Part shown: positions 51,887 to 60,988 of the stretch, one piece after another
How the letters are laid out: each line of letters begins with the position of its first letter
Position numbering within the stretch: position 1 is the first letter of the stretch
Assembly: GCF_035989265.1 (NCBI RefSeq)
Contig: NZ_JAYKZX010000003.1
Span: forward strand, 744,001-808,000
Length of the DNA stretch: 64,000 nucleotides
DNA from: Sphingobium sp. HWE2-09
GTDB taxonomy: Bacteria > Pseudomonadota > Alphaproteobacteria > Sphingomonadales > Sphingomonadaceae
Direction of reading: 5' to 3'
Position numbers and translations under genes: made by a program
The notes under the pieces: model-generated
Database searches by the model: none
Seen by the model: the letters and a program-made list of their open reading frames with translations, nothing else
Told to the model about the DNA's origin: nothing

Positions 51887-54403
51887 ATGCGCTTCAGGCT
51901 GACGTCCGCAATCTGCATCGCCACGCTGCTGGGCAGCGCCAGCGGGGTGGCAATGGCGCAGGATGATGGCGCGTTGCGCCTGAATGACAAGGGCTATTTC
52001 GAAGGCCCGGCGGTCAACATCCTGGCGTTTTCCAACTGGTATGACGGCTTGTTCGCCGACGCCAAGATCGGCGGGATAGAGATCATCCAGCGCGGGGTGC
52101 GCAGCGCCACCAACGGCGATGTGCGGCTGGCCGTGACGCCGGGGCAATGGGATCCTGCCGCCGCGCTCGTCAGCCGCAAGGTGGATGCCGCCACCGGGGT
52201 CGTGGAAACGACGCTGCGCTACGCCCAATATGACTGGGACTATGTCGTGCGGGCGGAGCGGGACGGCAGCGGTGCGCGGCTGAGCGTGATCCTCGACCAG
52301 CCGGTGCCGCAGGCGCTGGCGGGGAAGGCGGGGTTCAATCTGGAGTTCCTGCCGTCAGCCTATTTCCATCATGCCTATATGGCGGACGACCGTACAGGCA
52401 TCTTTCCGCTATACTCGGCCGACGCGATGGCGCTGAGCGCGGAACGCAATGCGGCGAGTGGACGAAGCGAGGGGCCGGGGGCCGAGCCGCTGCCGATCGC
52501 CAGCGGCAAGCGCTTCGTACTGGCGCCCGAAGACCCTGCGCGCCGGATTACCATCACCGGGGACGCGCCGATCGCGCTCTATGATGGTCGCAATCAGGCG
52601 CAAAATGGCTGGTTCGTGCTGCGGTCGATGTTGCCTGCAGGCAAGACCGGCACGGTGTTGCAATGGACGGTCACGCCGCAGGGTGACGCGACATGGCTGC
52701 GCACGCCGGTGATCGCCCATTCGCAGCTGGGCTATGCGCCGGGTGGGCCGAAGGTCGCTACCGTCGAACTGGACCGCAACGACAAGCGCAGGCCGCCGCT
52801 GCGGCTGATCCGCATCGGCGCGGACGGGGCGGAAACCACCGTGCCGACGGCGGCGGCGCGGGAATGGGGCGACTATCTGCGCTACCATTATCTCCAGATG
52901 GATTTCAGCGCCGTGCGGGAGCCAGGCCTCTATCGGCTGGATTATGGCGACGTGAAGACGGCCCCGTTCCGTATCGCCGCGGACGTCTATGCCGATGCCT
53001 GGCACCCCACCAATGATGTCTATTTCCCTGTCGCCATGGACCATGTTTCGGTCAACGAAGCCTATCGCAGCTGGCACGGGGATTCCCATCGCGACGACGC
53101 GCGGCAGGCGCCGGTGAACCACGAGCATATCGACCTCTATCGGCAGGGACCGACCACCGACACGCGCTTTCAGCCGGGCGAGCATATTCCGGGGCTGAAT
53201 GTCGGCGGCTGGTATGATGCGGGCGATTTCGACATTCGCACCCAGTCGCAATATCAGGTGATCCGATCGCTCGCCGACGCGCAGGAACGCTACGGCCTGA
53301 CCCGCGACACGGTCAGAGTCGATCAGGCGCGACGGCATGTGGAGATGCATGTGCCCGACGGCAAGCCGGACATGGTGCAGCAGGTCGCGCATGGCACGCT
53401 GCAATTGTTGGCGCAGTTCGATGCGGTGGGGCATGCCATCCATGGCATCGTCGAACCGGACGTGGCGCAATATACCCATCTGGGCGACGCGGCGAACAAG
53501 ACCGACGGGTTGCCATACGACCCTTCGCTTAAGCCCGGCGAGGTGAAGGATGGGCGCAGCGGCACGCCCGACGATCGCTGGGCCTTTACCAGCAAGGCGT
53601 CGGCGCTCAACTATGGGTCCATCGCCGGGCTGGCGGCGGCGGCGCGGGTGCTGAAGGGGCAGGACGATGCGCTGGCCGAACGCGCGCTAACGACGGCAGA
53701 GCAGGTGTGGCGGGAGGAGCAGGGCCACGCGCCTGACACATTCCGCCATGGCAATACGACCGGCGGGCCGCTGGAGGCGGAGATGTTCGGCGCGGCGGTG
53801 GAATTGCTGCGCACGACGCGCAAGCCCGTCTATGCCAGGGCGGTGATGGCGCTGTGGCCCCAGGTCGAAAAGGGCTTCGGCTTCAACGCGCAGACTGCGG
53901 TGGCGGCGATCCCGTTCATGCCCGCCGCCTATCGCAAGGCGATGATCCCTGCGGTGCGGAAGTGGCAGGCCGAGAGCGCGGCCACGGCTAAAGCCAATCC
54001 GTTCGGCGTGCCGATCACGACCGGTGGCTGGGCAGGGTCCGGCACGGTGCTAGGCTATGCTCTGACGGGGGAGGCGTTGCACCGCGCTTTCCCGGAGATC
54101 GTCGGGCCGGATGCGACGTTGCGGGGCGTGGCCTTCTTGACGGGGCATCATCCGGGGTCCGACATCAGCTTTGTATCGGGCGTTGGCACGGTGTCGAAGG
54201 AAGTCGCTTATGGTAATAACCGTGCCGATTTTTCCTTCATTGCGGGCGGGGTGGTGCCCGGCGTACTAGTAGTGAAGCCGGACTTCCCGGAAAATCACGA
54301 GGACTGGCCGTTCTTCTGGGGCGAGAATGAATATGTCATCCCCGAAGGCGCGGCGTGGATCGAACTCGCCAATGCCGCCAACCGGCTGAGCGGCGGACAA
54401 TAA
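51887..54403 (+). CDS. GH9 family endoglucanase-type glycoside hydrolase
   Basis: The 838-residue secreted protein has a signal peptide (ending V-A-M-A-Q). A long N-terminal beta-rich region of about 270 residues comes first, then a CelD_N/Ig-like domain beginning S-Q-L-G-Y-A-P-G-G. The (alpha/alpha)6 catalytic domain has G-G-W-Y-D-A-G-D-F near residue 442, G-H-H-P-G-S-D-I near 753 and the acid F-F-W-G-E-N-E-Y near 810. CAAGGAGGGG 6 nt upstream sets the start. GH9 enzymes usually cut beta-1,4-glucan; some relatives act on other glucans. The N-terminal extension is unassigned. Confidence 0.9.
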   Translation: MRFRLTSAICIATLLGSASGVAMAQDDGALRLNDKGYFEGPAVNILAFSNWYDGLFADAKIGGIEIIQRGVRSATNGDVRLAVTPGQWDPAAALVSRKVDAATGVVETTLRYAQYDWDYVVRAERDGSGARLSVILDQPVPQALAGKAGFNLEFLPSAYFHHAYMADDRTGIFPLYSADAMALSAERNAASGRSEGPGAEPLPIASGKRFVLAPEDPARRITITGDAPIALYDGRNQAQNGWFVLRSMLPAGKTGTVLQWTVTPQGDATWLRTPVIAHSQLGYAPGGPKVATVELDRNDKRRPPLRLIRIGADGAETTVPTAAAREWGDYLRYHYLQMDFSAVREPGLYRLDYGDVKTAPFRIAADVYADAWHPTNDVYFPVAMDHVSVNEAYRSWHGDSHRDDARQAPVNHEHIDLYRQGPTTDTRFQPGEHIPGLNVGGWYDAGDFDIRTQSQYQVIRSLADAQERYGLTRDTVRVDQARRHVEMHVPDGKPDMVQQVAHGTLQLLAQFDAVGHAIHGIVEPDVAQYTHLGDAANKTDGLPYDPSLKPGEVKDGRSGTPDDRWAFTSKASALNYGSIAGLAAAARVLKGQDDALAERALTTAEQVWREEQGHAPDTFRHGNTTGGPLEAEMFGAAVELLRTTRKPVYARAVMALWPQVEKGFGFNAQTAVAAIPFMPAAYRKAMIPAVRKWQAESAATAKANPFGVPITTGGWAGSGTVLGYALTGEALHRAFPEIVGPDATLRGVAFLTGHHPGSDISFVSGVGTVSKEVAYGNNRADFSFIAGGVVPGVLVVKPDFPENHEDWPFFWGENEYVIPEGAAWIELANAANRLSGGQ

Positions 54404-54410
54404 GAGAGTG

Positions 54411-54443
54411 CGGGTTGCGGCCGGTCAGACCGGCTGCAACCCG
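54411..54443. terminator. Hairpin between convergent GH9 and halogenase genes
   Basis: CGGGTTGC and GCAACCCG flank a second paired block (GGCCGGT/ACCGGC) to give a long, slightly imperfect stem. It includes the last codons of the halogenase-like gene. There is no T tract in either direction, so it may be a bidirectional 3'-end structure and not a strict intrinsic terminator. Confidence 0.5.
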
Positions 54444-56011
54444 TGGGCCACGATCTTTTCGATGAGATCGCGATGGCGCGGCAGACCCGCGCGCAGCTTC
54501 GCTGTCATCGCGGCATTCTCCCGCCATGCGCGGCTGGCGAGATGGGTGTCGCGCGACAGGTCGGGGACATGCACCTGTGTCTTGAAGCCCATGCCGTAGA
54601 GGACATATTGATAGCTGGCCGCCGGGAAGACCTCCTCGACCCGATCGAACTCGTCCAGGAAACCGGGCGACTGGTAGCGCCAGAGCATCAGCAAGTCTTT
54701 CAGCCGATCCGGGATCGTTTCCTCGCGCACATTGTCGCGCCAGAAATCGCTGTCGGTGCGCTGCGTCAGCACATAATGGAGCTTGAGGAAATCGATGATC
54801 CGGCCCCAGCGATACTGGGTCGTCGCATTGAAGCGCGCGGCCACGATATCCATAACCTCGCGGCAGGGGGGCATTTGTTCGGCGATGATCTTGGCCGACA
54901 ATTCGACCAGCACGATGGCGGAGGCTTCGAGCGGTTCGAGGAACCCGGCAGCCAGGCCCACCGCGACGCAATTGCCTTTCCAGAATGTTTCGCGGTGCCC
55001 AGACCGGATCTTGATCTTGCGGGCGTTCAGGCCATCGGCGGCGGGGCCGATATAGGCGCGCAATTCGCGTTCGGCCGCTTCGTCCGAAATATGGCTGCTG
55101 GAATAGACATGGCCGATGCCCCGGCGCGTCTGGATGCCGATGTCCCAGATCCAGCCTGCGCTTTGGGCGGTGGAGATGGTATGCGACGCGATCGGGCTGT
55201 CTGGGTGCTCATAGGGCACTTGCATCGCCAGCGCCGTGTCGCAGAACAGGACGTCGTTGCAGTCCTTGAACGGCACCTGCATCGCGCCTTCGATCAACAA
55301 CGCCTTGAAACCGGTGCAATCGACGAACAGGTCGCCTGCGATCTCGCCTGCCTGGGTGGTGCGGATGGCGCGGATGTCCCCATTGTCCTGCATCAGCACC
55401 GCTTCGACATCGGCCAGAACGTGGCGCACGCCCAGTTTCTCGCAGCAATGGCGTTGCAGGAAGGGGGCGAACTTGCCCGCGTCGAGATGATAGGCATAGT
55501 TCGCCAGCGCATCATATTCCGCCGTCGCGATCGTCTTGGGCGCCAGCCCGTCGTCGCAGATGCGTCCCTGCGCACAGACGCTGTCGCAGAAACTCTCGTC
55601 GCCTTCATCCGCCAGCCAGTGCTGGGCGAGGTTCACCTGCCCGAAATTCTGGGGCAGCATCAGCGGATGATAATAGCCGTCGCCTGGCGCGCCGGTGGTC
55701 CAGCGGGCGAAGCGGGCGCCCTGCTTGAATGAGGCATCGCATTCGCGGAAGACATCGGTTTCGGACACGCCCATACGCGACAAGGTCGTGCGCAGCGTGG
55801 GCCAGGTGCCTTCGCCCACGCCGATGATGGGAACGTTGGGGGATTCGACCAGCGTAACGGTGAAGTCGCGCCCGATGCGACTTTTGTGACGCGCGGCGAT
55901 GACGCCCGCCGTCAACCAGCCGGCAGTCCCACCGCCGACGATGATGATGTTGCGGACGGGACTGACCATGCGGAAACTACCCATGAAAGGGGAGAGGATG
56001 TCAACCGACAT
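54425..56011 (-). CDS. Flavin-dependent tryptophan-halogenase family protein
   Basis: The 528-residue protein has the FAD loop V-G-G-G-T-A-G-W near residue 25. The conserved Lys is in A-S-F-K-Q-G-A-R-F-A-R-W (Lys96, aligning with Lys79 of PrnA/RebH). The W-x-W-x-I motif reads G-W-I-W-D-I-G-I, and P-L-E-A-S holds the second catalytic Glu. So the halogenating apparatus looks intact. Homologues sit beside TonB receptors in carbohydrate loci of Xanthomonas, Caulobacter and sphingomonads, where the natural substrate is unknown. The first ATG is the only start with a GGAG motif, although spacing is short; ATGs at 55984 and 55969 are alternatives. Confidence 0.88.
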   Translation of the reverse strand: MSVDILSPFMGSFRMVSPVRNIIIVGGGTAGWLTAGVIAARHKSRIGRDFTVTLVESPNVPIIGVGEGTWPTLRTTLSRMGVSETDVFRECDASFKQGARFARWTTGAPGDGYYHPLMLPQNFGQVNLAQHWLADEGDESFCDSVCAQGRICDDGLAPKTIATAEYDALANYAYHLDAGKFAPFLQRHCCEKLGVRHVLADVEAVLMQDNGDIRAIRTTQAGEIAGDLFVDCTGFKALLIEGAMQVPFKDCNDVLFCDTALAMQVPYEHPDSPIASHTISTAQSAGWIWDIGIQTRRGIGHVYSSSHISDEAAERELRAYIGPAADGLNARKIKIRSGHRETFWKGNCVAVGLAAGFLEPLEASAIVLVELSAKIIAEQMPPCREVMDIVAARFNATTQYRWGRIIDFLKLHYVLTQRTDSDFWRDNVREETIPDRLKDLLMLWRYQSPGFLDEFDRVEEVFPAASYQYVLYGMGFKTQVHVPDLSRDTHLASRAWRENAAMTAKLRAGLPRHRDLIEKIVAHGLQPV

Positions 56012-56018
56012 CCTCTCC
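55991..56018 (-). promoter_or_regulatory. Hairpin occluding the halogenase ribosome-binding site
   Basis: The arms GGAGAGGATGTC and GACATCCTCTCC form a perfect 12-bp stem with a 4-nt loop. On the minus strand the first arm contains the GGAG motif and the ATG at 56011. The hairpin begins 15 nt after the TonB receptor stop. If that ATG is used, translation depends on opening the stem, for example by ribosomes finishing the receptor gene. Confidence 0.6.
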
Positions 56019-56032
56019 AGGGCGGGACAGGG

Positions 56033-58951
56033 TTAGAAGCGGTAGCGTGCGCCTGCCGTGAAGCGACGGCCATAGGCATAAACGTCCAGCAACTGGTTGC
56101 TGAAGCGGCCATGGGTGCTGACCGTCTCATTGGTGATGTTCAGCGCTTCGCCAAAGACGCTGATCCGTTCGGTGATCTGGTAGCTGGTGCTCAGATCGAC
56201 CTGAAGGCTGGAATTGACGAAGGTCGGTTCCGCGCCAAAGGCCGAGTTATTCTGCGCCTGACCAAATTCACGCAGATATTTGTCGCGCCAGTTGACCGCA
56301 GTACGGAACTGGAAGCCGTTCTTGTCGTAGAAGGCCACTAGGTTTGCCGAATTGGCGAGGCCCGTCACCGCAAAGCCGCTCTGCGACAGATTGTCTTCGT
56401 CATAGGGTTTGTTCGTCTTGACGAAAGTGGCGTTGGCATTGAAGCCGAAACCGCTGTCGCCAAAGACATGCTGCCATGCCAGTTCGACGCCCTTGATTGT
56501 TGCCGACGGACCGTTGACCCGTTGCGACACGGAGAAAACGGCTTCCGCGCCGGTCGTCGGATCGATCACGCCGTTGATCGTCTGGCGCTGCACGCCTTGA
56601 ACTACGAAGTTCGACACATCCTTGATGAAGAAATTGACGGATGCGTAGGAGTTGCGTTGATAATACCATTCCGCTGCCAGATCGAAATTGTCGGCAAGAT
56701 AGGGCTTCAGATTAGGATTGCCACCGGTTGCGGTGAGTGCGCCGACACGCTGGCCACTACCTACGTTCAGAACCGGCGTCAGTGTGTTCAATGCTGGTCG
56801 CGTGAGCGTGCGCGACGCATCGAAGCGCAGATGCAGCTTGTCCGTCAGTTCCAGCTTCATGTCGAGGCTGGGCAGGAAGTAGGAATAGCTGCTCCTGGTC
56901 GAGATTGGCTGCGATTCGCCGAAGCCGACCGTTAGCAACGTCTTATCAGCCGTGCTGCCGGTGATGGAGATCGGCAAACGTCCGATACCTGCAGACTCCA
57001 GCTTTGTGATTTCTTCACGCGCACCGGCGTTGAAGTGGAACGGCATCCCAGCGACATCAGCTTCGAAATTCACGCTGACATAGGCAGACCAAGTTTTCTC
57101 TCGCACATCCTGAACGCTGCCGGGATCAAGCAGCAGATCTAACGTGCCGCGATAGCCGAGCAAGCCATTGGTCGTGTCTGTTGGGACTGGATAGTTAAAG
57201 CCCGGCACGTTTTGCGCATATGGATTGCCCAGGCTTTCCAGATAACGCTGATATGCCTTGGCATCATATTTCAATAAGCCAGGAGGTAGCACGCCTGAAA
57301 ATCCAGGGATGAAATTGTTTGTGCTGATCACGCCTTGAATGAGGCTGGAAGGAATCAACACGCCGCTGCCCTGCCCGGAAGGCCCACCATAGCCAGCATA
57401 GGCCTGCCAGAAATTGTTGGTGAAGGTGCTGCTGTTCTGGAGTTTGAATTGATCCTCCATGTAGCGGCCACCAAATTTGATGGTCAGATTATCCTGCGCC
57501 CATGTAGCGCCCAACCGGAATTGTTTGATCGCGTCGCTGTTGAGCTGCTGCTGCCGCACAGTGACGTGCGATCCCAGGATCGCCTGGTCGAGCCAGCGTG
57601 ATGCGTCACCGTTGGGACCATAAGCGGTCAATTCCGGCAAAGCCTTGCTGCTGCTGCCGCTGACACGGATGCCATTTGCAGTGCCGAGCAGACCGCCATA
57701 GCCGATGTCACCATTTTCGCTGCTGATCTCGCCACCCGGATTCTGGCGGCTCTTGGAATAGCTGGCGTCGGCTTCGATCTTCAGATTGGGGGTGGCGTCC
57801 CATTTCAGGTTCAGGCCGACTTGGTTGGTTTCCAGAACGCGTGTATCGGTGCCCGCGGTAAAGTCGGTTGGCGATCCCTGCTGCACGAAGTCGATCGTCG
57901 TGCCATTTTCATCCTGCTCGACATTGCGCATCGACCCCTGGTTGAACCAAACGCCGAAACCGGAAATATCGGTGACGATCTTCTGCCGCGAATAATTGTC
58001 GTCCAATGTCAGGACGACATCGTCGGACGGCGCCCATTGCAGCGCGATACGGGCGTCGATGCGCTCGTCTTTGGTGTAGCGCTGGTCTGCCCCATATTGC
58101 TGGCCATACCAGCCTACGACGCTCTTGCGGTCGCTAGCCGCCGCCGCGGGGTCATCGGACGGCGCACAGGTTGCCGCACTGCTACCTGCCAATTGGCACG
58201 GCGCGAACAGACCGCCCTGCCAGCCCGAAACATATACGCGATTCACCTGCGTATCGCGGCGGGTATAGATGCCGTCGATCAGGATGCCGATCGTGTCATC
58301 GGCAAAGGTCTTGCTAAACAGCCCGCCGATTGTCGGCACAACCTTGCCCGCATCATCCTGGATCGATCCCGCCGCGCTGAATGCTACGCGGGTGCCTGGA
58401 CTGTCGAACGGTTTGGGATAGGAGATGTTGACGGTCGCACCGATCGAACTGCTGGACAGCGACACGTCCGGCGTCTTCAATACGGCGAGTTGGCCGACGA
58501 AATCGGCACCGACCGTAGTGAAGTCGACCGACCGACCGCCCGTAGCCGTGGAAATGCGGCGACCGTCGATCAGCGTTTCGTTGAAATCGCCACCAAAGCC
58601 GCGCACGGTGATGCCATCGGGTTCGCCGCGCGGTCCCGCCCGGTTGATCGAAACGCCCGGTAGGCGCTGCAGTGACGCGGCGACGTTAGAGTCCGGGAAC
58701 TTGCCGATGTCTTCCGCCGAAATGACGTCCACGACGCCCGACGATGTGCGCTTGATGTCAAGATTGCGCTGCAACGAGCCGCGAATACCGGTGACGACGA
58801 TATCGGATTCGCTGGCTGGAGGCGCGATCGTCGTTGATGCACTTTCCTGGGCGACAGCCTGACCGGCGACCACCACGGCCAGTAGGCTGGCGGTGGCTGC
58901 GAGCGTGGTGCGACGACGCGCAACGCGCATATTATTAATATTGTACTTCAT
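56033..58951 (-). CDS. TonB-dependent receptor, carbohydrate-locus type
   Basis: The 972-residue receptor has a signal peptide (ending G-Q-A-V-A-Q) and a TonB box in S-D-I-V-V-T-G-I. The plug region shows D-V-I-S-A-E-D-I-G-K-F-P-D-S-N-V-A-A and L-Q-R-L-P-G-V-S-I-N-R near residue 110. This is the hallmark of the TonB-Xanth-Caul group that imports oligosaccharides. The barrel ends in F-T-A-G-A-R-Y-R-F. The ATG at 58951 has GGGAGGATC upstream and is preferred over one at 59014. It is co-transcribed with the halogenase-like gene and divergent from SapC across an operator. Confidence 0.94.
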   Translation of the reverse strand: MKYNINNMRVARRRTTLAATASLLAVVVAGQAVAQESASTTIAPPASESDIVVTGIRGSLQRNLDIKRTSSGVVDVISAEDIGKFPDSNVAASLQRLPGVSINRAGPRGEPDGITVRGFGGDFNETLIDGRRISTATGGRSVDFTTVGADFVGQLAVLKTPDVSLSSSSIGATVNISYPKPFDSPGTRVAFSAAGSIQDDAGKVVPTIGGLFSKTFADDTIGILIDGIYTRRDTQVNRVYVSGWQGGLFAPCQLAGSSAATCAPSDDPAAAASDRKSVVGWYGQQYGADQRYTKDERIDARIALQWAPSDDVVLTLDDNYSRQKIVTDISGFGVWFNQGSMRNVEQDENGTTIDFVQQGSPTDFTAGTDTRVLETNQVGLNLKWDATPNLKIEADASYSKSRQNPGGEISSENGDIGYGGLLGTANGIRVSGSSSKALPELTAYGPNGDASRWLDQAILGSHVTVRQQQLNSDAIKQFRLGATWAQDNLTIKFGGRYMEDQFKLQNSSTFTNNFWQAYAGYGGPSGQGSGVLIPSSLIQGVISTNNFIPGFSGVLPPGLLKYDAKAYQRYLESLGNPYAQNVPGFNYPVPTDTTNGLLGYRGTLDLLLDPGSVQDVREKTWSAYVSVNFEADVAGMPFHFNAGAREEITKLESAGIGRLPISITGSTADKTLLTVGFGESQPISTRSSYSYFLPSLDMKLELTDKLHLRFDASRTLTRPALNTLTPVLNVGSGQRVGALTATGGNPNLKPYLADNFDLAAEWYYQRNSYASVNFFIKDVSNFVVQGVQRQTINGVIDPTTGAEAVFSVSQRVNGPSATIKGVELAWQHVFGDSGFGFNANATFVKTNKPYDEDNLSQSGFAVTGLANSANLVAFYDKNGFQFRTAVNWRDKYLREFGQAQNNSAFGAEPTFVNSSLQVDLSTSYQITERISVFGEALNITNETVSTHGRFSNQLLDVYAYGRRFTAGARYRF

Positions 58952-59100
58952 GATCCTCCCCAAGTTCAGACTTGTCTCGCCCGAACGCCGAAGCATGATT
59001 GCTGCAGCGATCATTTTTTATGGATCAAGGTGATGGGAAGCCCTGCCTATCTGGCAGATGTCGTCATCCTTACCTTGCTCTTCTTTTTTTCTAAGAGAAA

Positions 59101-59114
59101 TGTTAGCGCTATCG
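59101..59114. promoter_or_regulatory. TAGCGCTA-centred operator (site 3)
   Basis: TGTTAGCGCTATCG carries the 8-bp core of site 2. It lies in the 285-bp spacer between the TonB receptor and SapC genes, about 150 bp from the receptor start and 120 bp from SapC. The spacer is AT-richer than its surroundings, fitting a divergent promoter, but exact hexamers could not be fixed. Confidence 0.65.
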
Positions 59115-59236
59115 AAACAAGCGATCAAGAGAAATTGTAGGTGTAATTGTCACAGCGCGCGAGAGCGGGCAGGTCTGATGAAAACAGGCCATTTATGTGG
59201 TGATGGGAAGCCGGGAAATCGTTGGAAGGAGAGGAT

Positions 59237-59920
59237 ATGGAATCGCTGGAACTGGTGAATAGTGACGCCCATGCCACAGTGCGGATGCGCGCTATGGATG
59301 AGCGGAGCGGGCCGTTCGTGCGCGTAGTGCTGAGCGAGTTTCCGGCCGCGGCCGTGGCCTGTCCGCTGCTGCTATCGAAAAGGTCGGATACGGGCGCCTT
59401 TTATGTCGCCGCGTTGATGGGGTTCAAGCCAGGCGAAAATCTGACGGATTCGCCCGATGGGAAGCCTGCCTTTCGTCCATTGGAGGCCGCCAGGGCGGGA
59501 TTTTTCGCGGTCGAGGATAATATCGCGCTGGATCGGGCGCATGATCGATTCGCATCGGGTGATGGGGAGTCGCTGTTCGATCGCGACGGGCGGCCGACCG
59601 CGGCGATGCAGGCGGCGCAGGGGGCGTTGGGGCGGTTGATGGCGGGCGAAGAAGCGACGCAGGCCTTTATCGCCAAGCTGCTATCCTATCGGCTGGTCGA
59701 GCCGATCGACGTCTCGCTCAACTTCGATGATGGGGAAAGGCTGCGGCTGGACGGGCTATATACTGTCAGCCTCGATGCGCTGGGCGAACTTGACGATGCG
59801 GCGGTGATCGACCTGTTCCGGGCCGGGCATATGCAATGCGCCTATGCCATGATCACGTCGCTGCAGCATATCGCGTTGATGGCGCGGCGTCGGAACGAGC
59901 GGCTGGCGTCGATGCTGTGA
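59237..59920 (+). CDS. SapC family protein
   Basis: The 227-residue protein has the SapC-type pattern seen next to TonB receptors: an N-terminal beta region with V-R-V-V-L-S-E-F-P-A-A-A-V-A-C-P-L-L near residue 33, A-L-M-G-F-K-P-G-E-N-L near 60, then helices, L-D-G-L-Y-T-V-S near 170 and a final Q-H-I-A-L-M. The biochemical role is unknown. The ATG is preceded by AAGGAGAGG, better than an ATG at 59222. It overlaps the cupin-like gene by 4 nt (GTGA). Confidence 0.86.
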   Translation: MESLELVNSDAHATVRMRAMDERSGPFVRVVLSEFPAAAVACPLLLSKRSDTGAFYVAALMGFKPGENLTDSPDGKPAFRPLEAARAGFFAVEDNIALDRAHDRFASGDGESLFDRDGRPTAAMQAAQGALGRLMAGEEATQAFIAKLLSYRLVEPIDVSLNFDDGERLRLDGLYTVSLDALGELDDAAVIDLFRAGHMQCAYAMITSLQHIALMARRRNERLASML

Positions 59921-60942
59921 CGGGTGTAAGCGCCGCATCGAGCCTGGACGAATGCGACGCGTCGGACGTGGGCGATGCCGACGCCTTGCGCGCGCTGGCG
60001 TTGTCGTGCCGACCGGTCGTGATTCGCGGGCATTGCGGCCATTGGCCTGTCGTCGCGGCCGCAGCGCAAGGGCCGGATGCGGCGATGGCTTATCTGGGGC
60101 ACTATGACGCCGGGCTGACAGCGGAATATTTCTCTGCGCCAGCATCGCTTGAGGGGCGCTATCATTATGGTGAGGGGCTAAGCGGGTTCAACTTCGCGCG
60201 CGAGGCGATCGACGTGCGCGATGCGTTGGCGCGGATTGGGGCCAATGCCGGGACGGGGCACGAAACCGGCTATGTCGGGTCGCTGCCGACGGATGCCTAT
60301 TTCCCCGGTTTCGCGGACGATAATCCCAGTCGCGTGCTGGACGGGCATGTGCGGCCGCGCATCTGGCTGGGCAATCGATCGACCGTCGCCTGCCATTATG
60401 ACAGCTATGATAATCTGGCCTGTGTCGTGGCGGGGCGGCGGCGCTTTACCCTTTATCCGCCAGAGGCGATCGGCGACCTGTATGTCGGGCCGATCGATCA
60501 CACGCTGTCGGGGCAGCCCGTGTCGATGGCGGCGGGTGTTGCCGAGGGCGCAGCCGCCTATCCACGTTTCGCAGCGGCGCGGGCGAAGGCCATCGTCGTG
60601 GAATTGCACCCTGGCGATGCGCTCTATTTGCCCAAGCTGTGGTGGCATCAGGTCGAGGCGCTCGATCCGGTCAATATCCTGGTAAACTATTGGTGGGACG
60701 GTTTCGCGGCCGGGCCGGATTCGCCCTATGCGGCGTTGCTGCTGGCGATGATCGCCATTGCCGAAAGGCCCGCGCCCGAACGGGCGGCATGGCGGGCCTA
60801 TTTCGACCATTATGTGTTCCGCGCCGAGGGGCATCCCTTGGCGCATCTGCCGCAAGAGAAACATGGCGTGCTGGGGCCGTTGGCGCAGGGCAATTACGGC
60901 CGCATCCGGACTTTGGTGATGCGGATGCTGCGGGGCGGCTAA
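59917..60942 (+). CDS. JmjC/cupin-like domain protein (cupin_8)
   Basis: The 341-residue protein starts with GTG within the SapC stop. It has the HxD...H arrangement of Fe(II)/2-oxoglutarate hydroxylases: C-H-Y-D-S-Y-D-N near residue 165 and L-W-W-H-Q-V-E-A-L near 245, with P-R-I-W-L-G-N-R-S-T before the first motif. It belongs with the JmjC-like cupin proteins found next to SapC and halogenase genes. The hydroxylated substrate is unknown. It is coupled to SapC and precedes the esterase by 46 bp. Confidence 0.86.
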   Translation: MTGVSAASSLDECDASDVGDADALRALALSCRPVVIRGHCGHWPVVAAAAQGPDAAMAYLGHYDAGLTAEYFSAPASLEGRYHYGEGLSGFNFAREAIDVRDALARIGANAGTGHETGYVGSLPTDAYFPGFADDNPSRVLDGHVRPRIWLGNRSTVACHYDSYDNLACVVAGRRRFTLYPPEAIGDLYVGPIDHTLSGQPVSMAAGVAEGAAAYPRFAAARAKAIVVELHPGDALYLPKLWWHQVEALDPVNILVNYWWDGFAAGPDSPYAALLLAMIAIAERPAPERAAWRAYFDHYVFRAEGHPLAHLPQEKHGVLGPLAQGNYGRIRTLVMRMLRGG

Positions 60943-60988
60943 GCCGATTTGAGAAAAGCATAATTCATAGCTGAAAGGAGAGGCTGGC

